Assembly: GCF_000359125.1 (NCBI RefSeq)
Contig: NZ_CAAF010000003.1
Coordinates: 1-64,000, forward strand
Direction of reading: 5' to 3'
DNA length: 64,000 nucleotides
From: Mesorhizobium sp. STM 4661
GTDB taxonomy: Bacteria > Pseudomonadota > Alphaproteobacteria > Rhizobiales > Rhizobiaceae
Position numbers and translations under genes: made by a program. The notes beneath the pieces are model-generated. The model was not told where the DNA came from. It was given only the letters and a program-made list of their open reading frames with translations, and searched no databases. Position 1 is the stretch's first letter. Each line of letters opens with the position of its first letter. Below, in pieces: positions 41,552-48,879 of the stretch.

Positions 41552-43150
41552 ATGAGCCTTGTCAAAAAATTCGCTACCGTCGCTTCCGGCACGTTGATGA
41601 GCCGCGCCCTCGGCTTCGGCCGCGAGATGCTGATGGCCGCCGCACTCGGCACCGGGCCGATCGCCGACGCCTTCAACGCGGCCTTCCAGTTCCCCAACAC
41701 CTTTCGCCGGCTGTTCGCTGAAGGCGCCTTCAACGCCGCCTTCGTGCCGCTTTTCGCCAAGGAGATCGAGACCCACGGCACCGACGGCGCCAAGCGCTTT
41801 TCCGAAGAGGTGTTCGGCGTGCTGTTCACGGCGCTTTTGGCGCTGACCATTGCCATGGAACTGGCGATGCCGCTGATCGTGCGCTACCTGGTGGCACCGG
41901 GCTTTGCCGACACGCCTGGAAAATTCGATATGACGGTGGCGCTGGCGACCGTCATGTTTCCCTATCTGATCTGCATGTCGCTGGGCGCGATGATGGCGGG
42001 CATGCTGAATTCGCTGCGCCGCTATTTCGCCGCCGCGGTGGCGCCGGTGTTCCTCAACATCATCCTGATCGGCGTGCTCGCCTATGCCTGGTACAAGGGA
42101 TCGGATGCCCGCACCGTCGGCTTCGGGCTGGCCTGGGGCGTGCTGGCGGCAGGGGTGGTGCAACTGGCGATCGTCTGGGTGGCGGTGCGCCATGCCGGCA
42201 TCTCGATCGGTTTCCGGCGGCCGAAAATGACGCCCAACGTCGAGCGGCTGCTGATCCTGGCGCTGCCGGCGGCGATCACCGGCGGCATCACCCAGATCAA
42301 CCAGCTGATCGGCACGGCGATCGCCTCGGCGCAGGACAGTGCCGTGTCGTCGCTCGCCTATGCCGATCGCATCTACCAATTGCCGCTCGGCGTCGTCGGC
42401 GTGGCGGTCGCCATCGTGCTTCTGCCGGAACTGTCGCGGGCGCTGAAGTCGGGCAATCTGATCGAAGCGGCCAATCTGCAGAACCGCTCGGTCGAGTTCA
42501 CGCTGTTCCTGACCTTGCCGGCGGCGGCCGCTCTTCTGGTCATGTCCGAGCCGATCGTGCGGCTGGTCTATGAGCGCGGGGCGTTTGCCGCCAGCGGCTC
42601 GACGCCGATCGTGGCGGCGATCCTGGCGATCTTCGGCCTCGGCCTGCCGGCCTTCGTGCTGATCAAGGCATTCACGCCAGGCTATTTCGCCCGCGAGGAC
42701 ACGCGCACGCCGATGATCTTCGCCGCCATCTCGGTGGCGGTGAACGTCACCACCGCGCTGAGCCTTTTCCCGTCAATGGGCGCGCCGGGTATTGCGGTCG
42801 CTTCCGCCGTCGCCGGCTGGGTCAATGCGCTGATGCTGCTCGGCGTGCTGATCCGCCGCGGCCATTGGGGCCGCGATGTACCGCTCCTGAAACGCATTCC
42901 GCGGCTGGTGCTGTCGGCGGCGGTGATGGGGGCTGCGCTCTATTTTGCCGAGCACTGGTTCGCCGCCAGATTGGCGTCGGGTTCGCCGCTGGTCACCAAG
43001 GCGGTAACGCTTCTTTCTTTGATTGCCGGCGGGGCGCTGCTCTATTTCGTCACCGCCTTCGCCACCGGCGGCGCCGATTTCGGCATGATCAGGCGGAATA
43101 TGGCACGGAAGGGATCGTCGCCTGTCAGGGAACAGTCTCCAGATCCGTAA
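41552..43150 (+). CDS. murJ: Lipid II flippase MurJ
   Basis: A 532-residue polytopic protein with 14 or so hydrophobic helices, of the MVF/MviN family, which flips lipid II for peptidoglycan synthesis. The N-terminal signature is GTLMSRALGFGREMLMAAAL, then DAFNAAFQFPNTFRRLFAEG, then AFNAAFVPLF. The start is the ATG at 41552 (MSLVKKFATVASG). An in-frame extension to 41474 overlaps the glnD end and is unlikely. The 3' end overlaps the convergent vapC-like gene by 26 bp. Confidence 0.96.
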   Translation: MSLVKKFATVASGTLMSRALGFGREMLMAAALGTGPIADAFNAAFQFPNTFRRLFAEGAFNAAFVPLFAKEIETHGTDGAKRFSEEVFGVLFTALLALTIAMELAMPLIVRYLVAPGFADTPGKFDMTVALATVMFPYLICMSLGAMMAGMLNSLRRYFAAAVAPVFLNIILIGVLAYAWYKGSDARTVGFGLAWGVLAAGVVQLAIVWVAVRHAGISIGFRRPKMTPNVERLLILALPAAITGGITQINQLIGTAIASAQDSAVSSLAYADRIYQLPLGVVGVAVAIVLLPELSRALKSGNLIEAANLQNRSVEFTLFLTLPAAAALLVMSEPIVRLVYERGAFAASGSTPIVAAILAIFGLGLPAFVLIKAFTPGYFAREDTRTPMIFAAISVAVNVTTALSLFPSMGAPGIAVASAVAGWVNALMLLGVLIRRGHWGRDVPLLKRIPRLVLSAAVMGAALYFAEHWFAARLASGSPLVTKAVTLLSLIAGGALLYFVTAFATGGADFGMIRRNMARKGSSPVREQSPDP

Positions 43151-43529
43151 GCCGGAATTCGTCCGCCGTCGAAAGCATCGGAACGGCGTAGTAGCGCGCG
43201 CAAGCATAGTGGAAACAGTCCGCCATGTTCAGGCGGATGGCGTTGTTGCGAAACCGCGACGCGGCCTCAACGGACAGAGACGTTGCGTCAGAGGCAGGCG
43301 GAAGCTCCCGCAAGGCGATTGCCCGCTCTTCGAGAAAACGGCTGACGATCTTCAGGCTTACAGCGACCGGTATGGCCAGCTTTTCCGATCGCGAAAGCGC
43401 CATCGCGGCTTCCCAAACGGCAATTGCCGACGTGAATGGAGCCGACGCTTCCATGACCGCCTGCGCGCAGCGCTCGGCTTCAGCCTCGTGGCTCAACATC
43501 GCAACGATGGCGGCGGCGTCGATAAACAT
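43125..43529 (-). CDS. vapC: VapC-type PIN-domain toxin
   Basis: A 134-residue PIN-domain ribonuclease toxin. The acidic residues expected for the active site are present: Asp4 in MFIDAAAIVAM, Glu in IAVWEAAMALSR, and Asp in LNMADCFHYACARYYAVPML, followed by TADEF. Its ATG overlaps the antitoxin stop (ATGA at 43527-43530), as in most vapBC pairs. It overlaps the last 26 bp of murJ on the opposite strand. It probably cleaves tRNA or rRNA when freed from VapB. Confidence 0.88.
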   Translation of the reverse strand: MFIDAAAIVAMLSHEAEAERCAQAVMEASAPFTSAIAVWEAAMALSRSEKLAIPVAVSLKIVSRFLEERAIALRELPPASDATSLSVEAASRFRNNAIRLNMADCFHYACARYYAVPMLSTADEFRLTDLETVP

Positions 43530-43774
43530 CAGTCTTCGCCGGACAATTCGTCGTAGACCGAGCGCGGCAGCGGGTCGCGCGCCTGGTTGCTCAGCTCAAT
43601 CCCGAACTCGGCCCGGAGCCGCGCCGCCGTCTCCAGCGGCGTCTCGCGGTTGCGGCGGCGCTCCAGGGCCTCACGCATGGCGATCACGATAGCCTCGGTG
43701 ATCCCGACGCCCTCGATCCTGGCGAAGGCGCGCGTCAGGCTGTCCGCCTCCTTGTTGTTGATATTGATGGTCAT
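43529..43774 (-). CDS. vapB: VapB-type antitoxin (PSK-operon transcription-factor family)
   Basis: An 81-residue antitoxin. The N-terminus MTININNKEADSLTRAFARI is followed by GITEAIVIAMREALERR, a ribbon-helix-helix-like DNA-binding part. RNRETPLETAARLRAEFGI is the typical PF07704 core. The C-terminal tail LPRSVYDELSGED would wrap the toxin. It is the first gene of the pair. A 7-bp inverted repeat and a 7-bp direct repeat lie 17-50 bp upstream and are likely autoregulatory sites. Confidence 0.85.
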   Translation of the reverse strand: MTININNKEADSLTRAFARIEGVGITEAIVIAMREALERRRNRETPLETAARLRAEFGIELSNQARDPLPRSVYDELSGED

Positions 43775-43790
43775 CGCTTCCGCCTAGTGA

Positions 43791-43826
43791 ATGATGTAGC
43801 AGAAAGTATGTAGCAATCCACATCAT
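43791..43826. promoter_or_regulatory. Candidate VapB operator
   Basis: ATGATGT (43791-43797) and ACATCAT (43820-43826) form a perfect dyad with a 22-bp spacer, and TGTAGCA is directly repeated at 43795-43801 and 43809-43815. The sites are 17-52 bp upstream of the vapB start, in an AT-rich segment that contrasts with its surroundings. Confidence 0.45.
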
Positions 43827-43958
43827 TATGTCAACAAGCTTGCTAGCTATTGACCTTCCAGGAGCCTCTTGATCCTCCCTTCGCTCTCGTCCATAAGCGC
43901 GCCGTCGCAAGACTTTCGCCGCGCGCGAAACGGCCCTCCACAAGCCATGAGGAAACCC

Positions 43959-45026
43959 ATGACCGCCTTCAAACCGCTCGTCTTTTCCGGCGTTCAGCCG
44001 ACCGGCAATCTGCATCTCGGCAATTATCTCGGCGCCATCAAGAAATTCGTCGCCCTGCAGGACACGTCCGACTGCATCTATTGCGTCGTCGACCTGCATT
44101 CGCTGACCGCGCAGCTCGTCCATGAAGACCTTGCCGACCAGACGCGCTCGATCACCGCTGCCTTCCTGGCCTCCGGCATCGATCCGAGGAAGCACATCGT
44201 CTTCAACCAGTCGCGGGTCATGCAGCACGCCGAGCTTGCCTGGATCTTCAACTGCGTGGCGCGCATCGGTTGGATGAACCGCATGACGCAGTTCAAGGAC
44301 AAGGCCGGCAAGGACCGCGAGAATGCCTCGCTCGGGCTGCTTGCCTATCCGAGCCTGATGGCTGCCGACATCCTCGTCTACCGCGCCACCCACGTCCCGG
44401 TGGGTGAGGACCAAAAGCAGCATCTGGAGCTGACGCGCGACATCGCGCAGAAATTCAACAATGATTTTTCGGACCGCATCGCGCGCCTTGGCGTCGGCGT
44501 CGAGATGCAGGTCGGAGAGGAGACGGTGAACGGCTATTTCCCGCTGACCGAGCCGGTCATCGGCGGGCCGGCGGCGCGCATCATGAGCCTGCGCGACGGT
44601 TCGAAGAAGATGTCGAAATCGGACCCGTCGGACCTGTCGCGCATCAATCTGACCGACGATGCCGACGCCATCTCGAAGAAGATCCGCAAGGCCAAGACCG
44701 ATCCCGAGGCATTGCCGGGCGAGCTGGACGGCCTGACTGGCCGGCCGGAAGCGGAAAACCTCGTCGGCATCTATGCGGGTCTCGCCGAAATCTCGAAGGA
44801 AGCGGTGCTCAAGGAGTTCGGCGGCCAGCAGTTTTCCGTGTTCAAGCCGGCGCTGGCCGACCTTGCCGTGGAAAGACTGGCGCCGATCGCCGGCGAGATG
44901 CGCCGTATTTCCGGTGACCGCGCCTATGTCGACGCCGTCTTGAAGGATGGCGGCGAACGCGCCAGCGTCCTGGCCGAGGCGACGATGAAGACAGTGCGCG
45001 ACATCATCGGTCTGCTGCAGGACTGA
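43959..45026 (+). CDS. trpS: Tryptophan-tRNA ligase
   Basis: A 355-residue class I tryptophanyl-tRNA synthetase. HIGH is represented by [13 protein letters not shown] and KMSKS by [43 protein letters not shown] and the C-terminal helical anticodon-binding part are present. The ATG at 43959 has GAGGAAA upstream and matches the conserved [16 protein letters not shown] start; earlier in-frame ATGs lack conserved sequence. The order murJ-trpS-usp-nfu is typical of rhizobia apart from the vapBC insertion. Confidence 0.96.
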   Translation: MTAFKPLVFSGVQPTGNLHLGNYLGAIKKFVALQDTSDCIYCVVDLHSLTAQLVHEDLADQTRSITAAFLASGIDPRKHIVFNQSRVMQHAELAWIFNCVARIGWMNRMTQFKDKAGKDRENASLGLLAYPSLMAADILVYRATHVPVGEDQKQHLELTRDIAQKFNNDFSDRIARLGVGVEMQVGEETVNGYFPLTEPVIGGPAARIMSLRDGSKKMSKSDPSDLSRINLTDDADAISKKIRKAKTDPEALPGELDGLTGRPEAENLVGIYAGLAEISKEAVLKEFGGQQFSVFKPALADLAVERLAPIAGEMRRISGDRAYVDAVLKDGGERASVLAEATMKTVRDIIGLLQD

Positions 45027-45065
45027 TCTCTGTCCTGACACGGCCGCCCCTAATACCGCAGCAAT

Positions 45066-45087
45066 GACCGGCCGCTTGCGGCCGGTC
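45066..45087. other. GC-rich hairpin after trpS
   Basis: GACCGGCCGC (45066-45075) pairs perfectly with GCGGCCGGTC (45078-45087). The loop is only two bases and there is no T-tract, so it may be a weak terminator or simply a palindrome. Confidence 0.45.
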
Positions 45088-45118
45088 TGCGGCGGTGGCA
45101 GATTGCGGCCATAAGACC

Positions 45119-45193
45119 CTCGTATCCCTGATTTTGAAATTCGCCCGAGTTGGATATCAAGGGCAGTGCGAATTTCAAAATCAGGGATACGAG
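45119..45193. repeat. Perfect 26-bp inverted repeat, element 1 of a related pair
   Basis: The left arm 45119-45144 starts CTCGTATCCCTGATTTTG and is exactly mirrored at 45168-45193, around a 23-bp centre containing GATATC. The core resembles the next element (45208-45284): GATTT(T/C)GAA(A/G)TTCGC, a GATATC-centred middle, and the mirrored arm. This suggests duplication of one palindromic unit. Confidence 0.85.
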
Positions 45194-45207
45194 CAACTCA
45201 TTGATTT

Positions 45208-45284
45208 CTAGTGTCGTTTTTGATTTCGAAGTTCGCTCCGAGCGCGATATCGAAATCAGGCGAACTTCGAAATCACGACACTAG
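45208..45284. repeat. Related inverted repeat, element 2, ending 10 bp before usp
   Basis: CTAGTGTCG-TTTTT-GATTTCGAAG (45208-45230 region, arm to 45236) mirrors GCGAACTTCGAAATC...CACTAG (45260-45284). The arms differ only by four extra T in the left arm. The centre again has GATATC. The right end stops ten bases before the usp ATG, so a folded RNA would sit on its translation start region. Confidence 0.8.
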
Positions 45285-45294
45285 GTAGACAGAC

Positions 45295-45786
45295 ATGGTC
45301 TCCAAACGCCTCAGCCGCGAAGCCGGTCATCGCCGCAAGTTCCTGGCGATCATCGACGACACGCCCGAATGCGAGCGCGCCGTCGCCTACGCCTCGAAGC
45401 GCGCGCAGAGCACGAACGGCGTGCTGGTGCTGCTCTATGTGATCGAGCCGGACGATTTCCAGCATTGGCTCGGCGTCGAGAAGATCATGCGTGAGGAGGC
45501 CACCGCCACGGCTCGCGCGGCCCTCGACAGCCACGCCAACAAGGTGCGCCAGAAGCTTGGCATCGAGCCGGAACTGGTGGTGCGCGAAGGCAAGCCGACC
45601 GAAGAGATCCACAAATTGATCGAGGAAGACCAGGACATCGCCATACTGGTGCTGGCGGCCGGCGCCGGCAAGGAGGGGCCGGGGCCGCTGGTCGGTGCGG
45701 TGGCCGGCAAGGGCGCCGCCTTTCCTATCCCGGTGACCGTGGTGCCGCAGAATCTGTCCGACGAGGAGATCGACAGCCTCGCCTGA
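45295..45786 (+). CDS. Universal stress protein family (UspA-like)
   Basis: A 163-residue UspA-fold protein: N-terminal FLAIIDDTPECERAVAYA, a central helix-rich part, then ILVLAAGAGKEGPGPLVGAV, which partly resembles the ATP-binding G-x2-G-x9-G(S/T) loop, and a final beta strand FPIPVTVVPQNL. The ATG at 45295 follows a weak AGG, and a large palindrome ends ten bases upstream. It is cytoplasmic, probably stress-induced; the partner or ligand is unknown. Confidence 0.88.
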   Translation: MVSKRLSREAGHRRKFLAIIDDTPECERAVAYASKRAQSTNGVLVLLYVIEPDDFQHWLGVEKIMREEATATARAALDSHANKVRQKLGIEPELVVREGKPTEEIHKLIEEDQDIAILVLAAGAGKEGPGPLVGAVAGKGAAFPIPVTVVPQNLSDEEIDSLA

Positions 45787-45882
45787 GCCAATCTTTGGTA
45801 TTCGGGTTTAGGGGCAAAAACATTCCGCCAGCCAGCCATTCCCGCGATGCGTTTCGCTTGAATGTCCAGCCGATAAAGCCTA

Positions 45883-45899
45883 TTTAGAATTATTCCAAA
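45883..45899. promoter_or_regulatory. Probable Irr box (iron control element)
   Basis: TTTAGAA-TTA-TTCCAAA is a 17-bp imperfect dyad very close to the ICE/Irr motif as I recall it (about TTTAGAA-N3-TTCTAAA). It overlaps a likely -10 (TATTTA, 45881-45886), which lies 17 bp after TTGAAT (45858-45863), and it is 32 bp before the start of the Nfu-type gene. Binding there would block transcription. Confidence 0.65.
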
Positions 45900-45930
45900 C
45901 TATCTGCCCGAAACGGGCATGGAGACGGCC

Positions 45931-46497
45931 ATGTTCATCCAGACCGAATCGACGCCAAATCCGGCGACGCTGAAATTCCTGCCCGGCAAGGAAGTGCTTG
46001 TCGAAGGCACCGCCGATTTCCGCGACGCCGCTGCTGCCGCTGCCTCGCCGCTGGCCGGCCGGCTGTTCGAGATCCCGGGCGTCACCGGCGTCTTCTTCGG
46101 CTATGACTTCGTCACCGTGACCAAGGACGGCCCCGACTGGCAGCATTTGAAGCCGGCTATCCTCGGCGCCATCATGGAGCATTTCATGTCCGGCGCGCCT
46201 GTGATGGCCAAGGCCGGCCCAGCCGCCGAAACCAGCCAGACCGGCGAATTCTACGATAAGGCCGACGAGGAACTGGTCATCACCATCAAGGAACTGCTGG
46301 ATACCAGGGTGCGCCCGGCCGTCGCCCAGGACGGCGGCGACATCACCTTCCGCGGCTTCGAGAATGGCACGGTGTTCCTGCACATGAAGGGCGCCTGCGC
46401 CGGCTGCCCGTCATCGACGGCGACGCTGAAGCACGGCATCCAGAACCTGCTCCGGCATTTTGTGCCCGAGGTGCAGCAGGTCGAACAGGTTTCTTGA
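45931..46497 (+). CDS. NifU-like (Nfu) Fe-S cluster scaffold protein
   Basis: A 188-residue Nfu protein. The N-terminal Nfu_N domain starts MFIQTESTPNPATLKFLPGK. The C-terminal NifU domain has VRPAVAQDGGDITFRGFENG and the cluster-binding CAGC in HMKGACAGCPSSTATLKHGI. It would carry or deliver [4Fe-4S] clusters. The ATG at 45931 has GGAG seven bases upstream; an ATG four codons earlier is less likely. A small hairpin (45905-45919) lies between the probable Irr box and the ribosome site. A strong intrinsic terminator follows (46541-46574), so it is probably monocistronic and iron-regulated. Confidence 0.93.
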   Translation: MFIQTESTPNPATLKFLPGKEVLVEGTADFRDAAAAAASPLAGRLFEIPGVTGVFFGYDFVTVTKDGPDWQHLKPAILGAIMEHFMSGAPVMAKAGPAAETSQTGEFYDKADEELVITIKELLDTRVRPAVAQDGGDITFRGFENGTVFLHMKGACAGCPSSTATLKHGIQNLLRHFVPEVQQVEQVS

Positions 46498-46540
46498 GAG
46501 ACTCACGTCCAGGAACAATTCGCCCTCGGGCAAAAAACAA

Positions 46541-46574
46541 AAAACCGGGCCGAATTGCCCGGTTTTCTGTTTTA
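46541..46574 (+). terminator. Intrinsic terminator after the Nfu-type gene
   Basis: AAAACCGGGC (46541-46550), loop CGAATT, GCCCGGTTTT (46557-46566), then CTGTTTTA. The upstream A-tract makes it work for the opposing L,D-transpeptidase gene as well, so it is probably bidirectional. Confidence 0.88.
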
Positions 46575-46615
46575 GGACGTCAGTTGTTGCCTAGACGGTC
46601 CGCGTAGAATTGGTT

Positions 46616-47233
46616 TTACAAAACGATGACCTTGGCGCCGACCGAGGTACGGTCATAGAGGTCGATAATGTCCTGGTTCATCAGCCGGATGCAGCCCGAC
46701 GACATCGCCTTGCCGATCGAGTTCCATTCCGGGCTGCCATGCAGGCGGTAGCCTGAATCGCCACCCCTGTTGAACAGATACATGGCACGCGCGCCGAGCG
46801 GGTTCTTCAGCCCCGGCTCCATGCCGCCGGCGAACTTGGCAAGCTCGGGCTGGCGCTTGATCATCGCTCCGGGCGGCGTCCAGGTCGGCCATTCGCGCTT
46901 CAGCGCGATGCGGGCGGTGCCGTTCCATTCAAAGCCTTCGCGGCCGACGCCGATGCCGTAGCGCATCGCCTCGCCGTCGCCCATGACGAAATAGAGGAAT
47001 TTGTTCTGCGTATCGACGATGATGGTGCCCGGCTTTTCCCTGGTGTCGTAATCCACCACTTGCCGGCGGTACTTGAACGGCACTTTTTCGATCGGAATAC
47101 GCGGCAATTGATAGCCGGCATCGGTCACCGCGCCGTAGTGGTTGGTGAAGACCTGCGAGCCGATGGTGCTGCAACCGGCGATAGCGGCCGACAGCGCAAG
47201 TGCGGCGACAATTGCAAATGACTTCATGCGCAT
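46616..47233 (-). CDS. L,D-transpeptidase (YkuD domain) lipoprotein
   Basis: A 205-residue secreted protein. The N-terminal signal ends in a lipobox (AAIAGC, with Cys at about residue 17-18). The YkuD catalytic stretch YRLHGSPEWNSIGKAMSSGC followed by IRLMNQDIIDLYD carries the conserved His and Cys. It probably forms 3-3 peptidoglycan crosslinks or attaches proteins to the wall in the periplasm. The start is the ATG at 47233; an ATG two codons later is possible. A frame to 47323 adds non-signal residues. It is divergent from the hmrR-type gene across 224 bp. Confidence 0.9.
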   Translation of the reverse strand: MRMKSFAIVAALALSAAIAGCSTIGSQVFTNHYGAVTDAGYQLPRIPIEKVPFKYRRQVVDYDTREKPGTIIVDTQNKFLYFVMGDGEAMRYGIGVGREGFEWNGTARIALKREWPTWTPPGAMIKRQPELAKFAGGMEPGLKNPLGARAMYLFNRGGDSGYRLHGSPEWNSIGKAMSSGCIRLMNQDIIDLYDRTSVGAKVIVL

Positions 47234-47457
47234 GAAAAGGTCCGATGCCCCGCCCGAAATAGTGCGGCTCGTTGCGGCCGCTTTGTCGCCATCATTCATG
47301 CTGGCATTTGCTTTGCTTGCCAAGCCCGCGATGCCTATATGCGAGAGCTTACGTGCCGGTAACCACGTTACTATGGCATTTCGGCAACAGCCGCCACAGG
47401 ATTGTGAAGCAAATTCAATGGGGCGGCCAGCCAGACCGCCAGAAATCGAGGAACGTC

Positions 47458-47880
47458 ATGAATGTCGGGGATGCCGCCCACCGTTCCGGCCTGCCGGCCA
47501 AGACCATCCGCTACTATGAGGAGATCGGGCTGATCCATCCCCGGCGCGCCGGCAACGGCTACCGCGACTATACGGGCGAGGACATCCACCGGCTGGCTTT
47601 CCTGCGCCGCGCGCGCAACCTCGGCTTTTCCATCGACGATTGCCGCCAGTTGATGGCGCTCTATCAGGATCGCGACCGCGCCAGCCACGATGTGCGCGAG
47701 ATCGCGGCCGCCCATGTTACCGCCATCGAGCAGAAGGTGCGCGAGCTGCAGTCGATGCGCTCGACCCTGCAGAAGCTGATCCACGCCTGCCATGGCGACG
47801 AGCGGCCGCACTGCCCGATTTTGGATGATATTGCGGGTGGTACGGAGGATGGCGACAAGGGCGCTTCGGCGGCGGTATAG
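47458..47880 (+). CDS. hmrR: MerR-family copper-responsive regulator (CueR/HmrR)
   Basis: A 140-residue MerR regulator. The DNA-binding part is MNVGDAAHRSGLPAKTIRYY. The metal-binding loop near the C-terminus is Cys111-HGDERPH-Cys119 (C-x7-C), followed by CPILDD, the hallmark of the Cu(I) sensors CueR/HmrR. The ATG at 47458 has GAGGAAC upstream. It is about 10 kb from the copA-type gene, whose promoter (37663-37693) has the dyad this type of regulator binds. So it is probably the regulator of that promoter, although not adjacent. Confidence 0.9.
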   Translation: MNVGDAAHRSGLPAKTIRYYEEIGLIHPRRAGNGYRDYTGEDIHRLAFLRRARNLGFSIDDCRQLMALYQDRDRASHDVREIAAAHVTAIEQKVRELQSMRSTLQKLIHACHGDERPHCPILDDIAGGTEDGDKGASAAV

Positions 47881-47905
47881 GCGCTCACGCGCTCACGCGC
47901 TGACG
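47881..47905. repeat. Short tandem octamers after hmrR
   Basis: GCGCTCAC, GCGCTCAC and GCGCTGAC follow directly after the hmrR stop. This is a minor repeat with no obvious function. Confidence 0.6.
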
Positions 47906-48003
47906 CCCGAACGCCGGAGGAGGACGCCCCGAGCGCTAAGCCGTCGCGCCCGTTTTGCCAGCGCCATCTGGGGGCGATGATGGATTGGGCATAGAGGCAC
48001 CAA

Positions 48004-48077
48004 GGTCTGAGGGCGGGACGGTGACGCATCGGTCTGCAAAACCGACGTAGTGGGTTCAATTCCCACTCAGACCTCCA
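48004..48077 (+). tRNA. tRNA-Cys (GCA)
   Basis: A 74-nt cloverleaf. Acceptor GGTCTGA (48004-48010) pairs with TCAGACC, discriminator U73 follows, and CCA is encoded (48075-48077). The D-arm is short (GCG/CGC), the anticodon arm is TCGGT-CTGCAAA-ACCGA with anticodon GCA, the variable loop has four bases, and the T-arm is GTGGG-TTCAATT-CCCAC. U73 and GCA are cysteine identity elements. Confidence 0.95.
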
Positions 48078-48147
48078 GCCAGCCCACATGATCGACTATG
48101 AACGCATTCAAAAAACCGGCGCCGGCTCGCAGAGGACAGGCCGGCAA

Positions 48148-48405
48148 CTACCGCGTTCGAAGCAGCGAGCGGATAAAGACAATAAGGGCGCCTAAAGCAA
48201 ACCCCTGGCTTTGGGGACCGTACCACCTTCGCCCTCCGTTCCTTGCCAAGAACTCCGCCTCAAGTGGGTGTGTAGGACCAAGCGGGCCGCCGGCGATATG
48301 CTCACCCTCAGGGGGAGGTCGCCTTGCAGCCTTAAGCTCTGCAACGCGTGCGCCCAACAGTTTTAAGCGCGCTTGCCTCTCGTTATCTGTGGAATCCGTA
48401 TTCAT
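48148..48405 (-). CDS. Hypothetical 85-residue protein with C-terminal hydrophobic segment
   Basis: The frame from the ATG at 48405 reads MNTDSTDNERQARLKLLGAR, then VAELKAARRPPPEGEHIAG, then a tail with GFALGALIVFIRSLLRTR. The N-terminal half looks like an amphipathic helix and the last 20 residues could be one membrane segment. I recognise no family. The ribosome site is weak. It lies in the lower-GC patch downstream of tRNA-Cys, opposite in direction to the tRNA. It could be a real small membrane protein or a remnant. Confidence 0.45.
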   Translation of the reverse strand: MNTDSTDNERQARLKLLGARVAELKAARRPPPEGEHIAGGPLGPTHPLEAEFLARNGGRRWYGPQSQGFALGALIVFIRSLLRTR

Positions 48406-48492
48406 GCTTTTACCATCGCACTAACTTGGGATAGGGGCAACGTGGCGCCACCCAGCCATAGGGGAATGGCCGCTACAGGTGCTGACAGAAAA

Positions 48493-48618
48493 CTAGCTTT
48501 TCCCAGATTCGCGCTCGCGGCGCACAAACTCCTTTATCTGTTCTGGTGTGAGTTTCCTCTCTTCAGCTTCGCCAGGAAGGCTTCGTCGATTGGGTTTGTC
48601 AAATATACAATCGCCCAC
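48493..48618 (-). CDS. Possible truncated small protein (LTPEQIKEFVRRERES tail)
   Basis: A minus-strand frame with coding-like composition. From a GTG at 48618 it reads VGDCIFDKPNRRSLPGEAEE, then RKLTPEQIKEFVRRERESGK, then S and a stop. Its N-terminal GDCIFDKP is encoded inside the 25-bp inverted repeat (48591-48648), so the original 5' part may have been lost there. GDDYIFDRP in the frame at 48876-48977 is similar. There is no convincing ribosome site; probably a remnant. Confidence 0.3.
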   Translation of the reverse strand: MGDCIFDKPNRRSLPGEAEERKLTPEQIKEFVRRERESGKS

Positions 48619-48648
48619 CTTAAGGCGATTGTATATTTGACAAACCCA
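48591..48648. repeat. Perfect 25-bp inverted repeat with 8-bp loop
   Basis: The arm 48591-48615 begins TGGGTTTGTCAAATATAC and is exactly mirrored at 48624-48648; the loop is CACCTTAA. A third, diverged copy of the arm (GGGTCTGTCAAATATATAATC) starts near 48915. Such long perfect arms in an AT-rich patch suggest a recent inverted duplication or a MITE-like remnant. The rest of 48406-48705 has only the fragment described above. Confidence 0.85.
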
Positions 48649-48705
48649 TTTGCTTAAGACCCTAGCTCTGCTAGCCTCACGTTGGGTTTTTCTGGGGGTC
48701 GAGAC

Positions 48706-48879
48706 ATGAATGCCGCTGAGTTTATCGACAAGATTCTAACGCCGCTTGGTGGTGGGCTTGGCGTCCTGCTGGCATGCCGATTTTCACCGCAACTTCGTGC
48801 ACAGGTTAAGCCGGGGCGGGAATATGTGATGGCAGCTATCGTTGTGCTAATTCTAGGAGCCATCAAATGGCTCGCCTAG
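48706..48879 (+). CDS. Hypothetical 57-residue membrane protein
   Basis: From the ATG at 48706 (GGGGG about eight bases upstream) it reads MNAAEFIDKILTPLGGGLGV, then LLACRFSPQLRAQVKPGREY, then VMAAIVVLILGAIKWLA. Two hydrophobic stretches (about 14-24 and 40-57) could form a small membrane hairpin. No family recognised. Its codon use is less GC-biased than that of neighbouring genes. Its last bases overlap the minus-strand frame ending at 48876. Confidence 0.55.
   Translation: MNAAEFIDKILTPLGGGLGVLLACRFSPQLRAQVKPGREYVMAAIVVLILGAIKWLA

Noticed and set aside
43850-43861. TTGACCTTCCAG ahead of trpS, identical to the first half of the copA promoter
   Set aside because: The mirror half (CTGGAAG) is absent and no -10 lies 19 bp downstream, so it is not a CueR-type promoter.
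48004-48077. Attachment site for a genomic island at tRNA-Cys
   Set aside because: No integrase gene and no duplicated tRNA 3' end were found within the window, so only an accessory-looking patch is reported.
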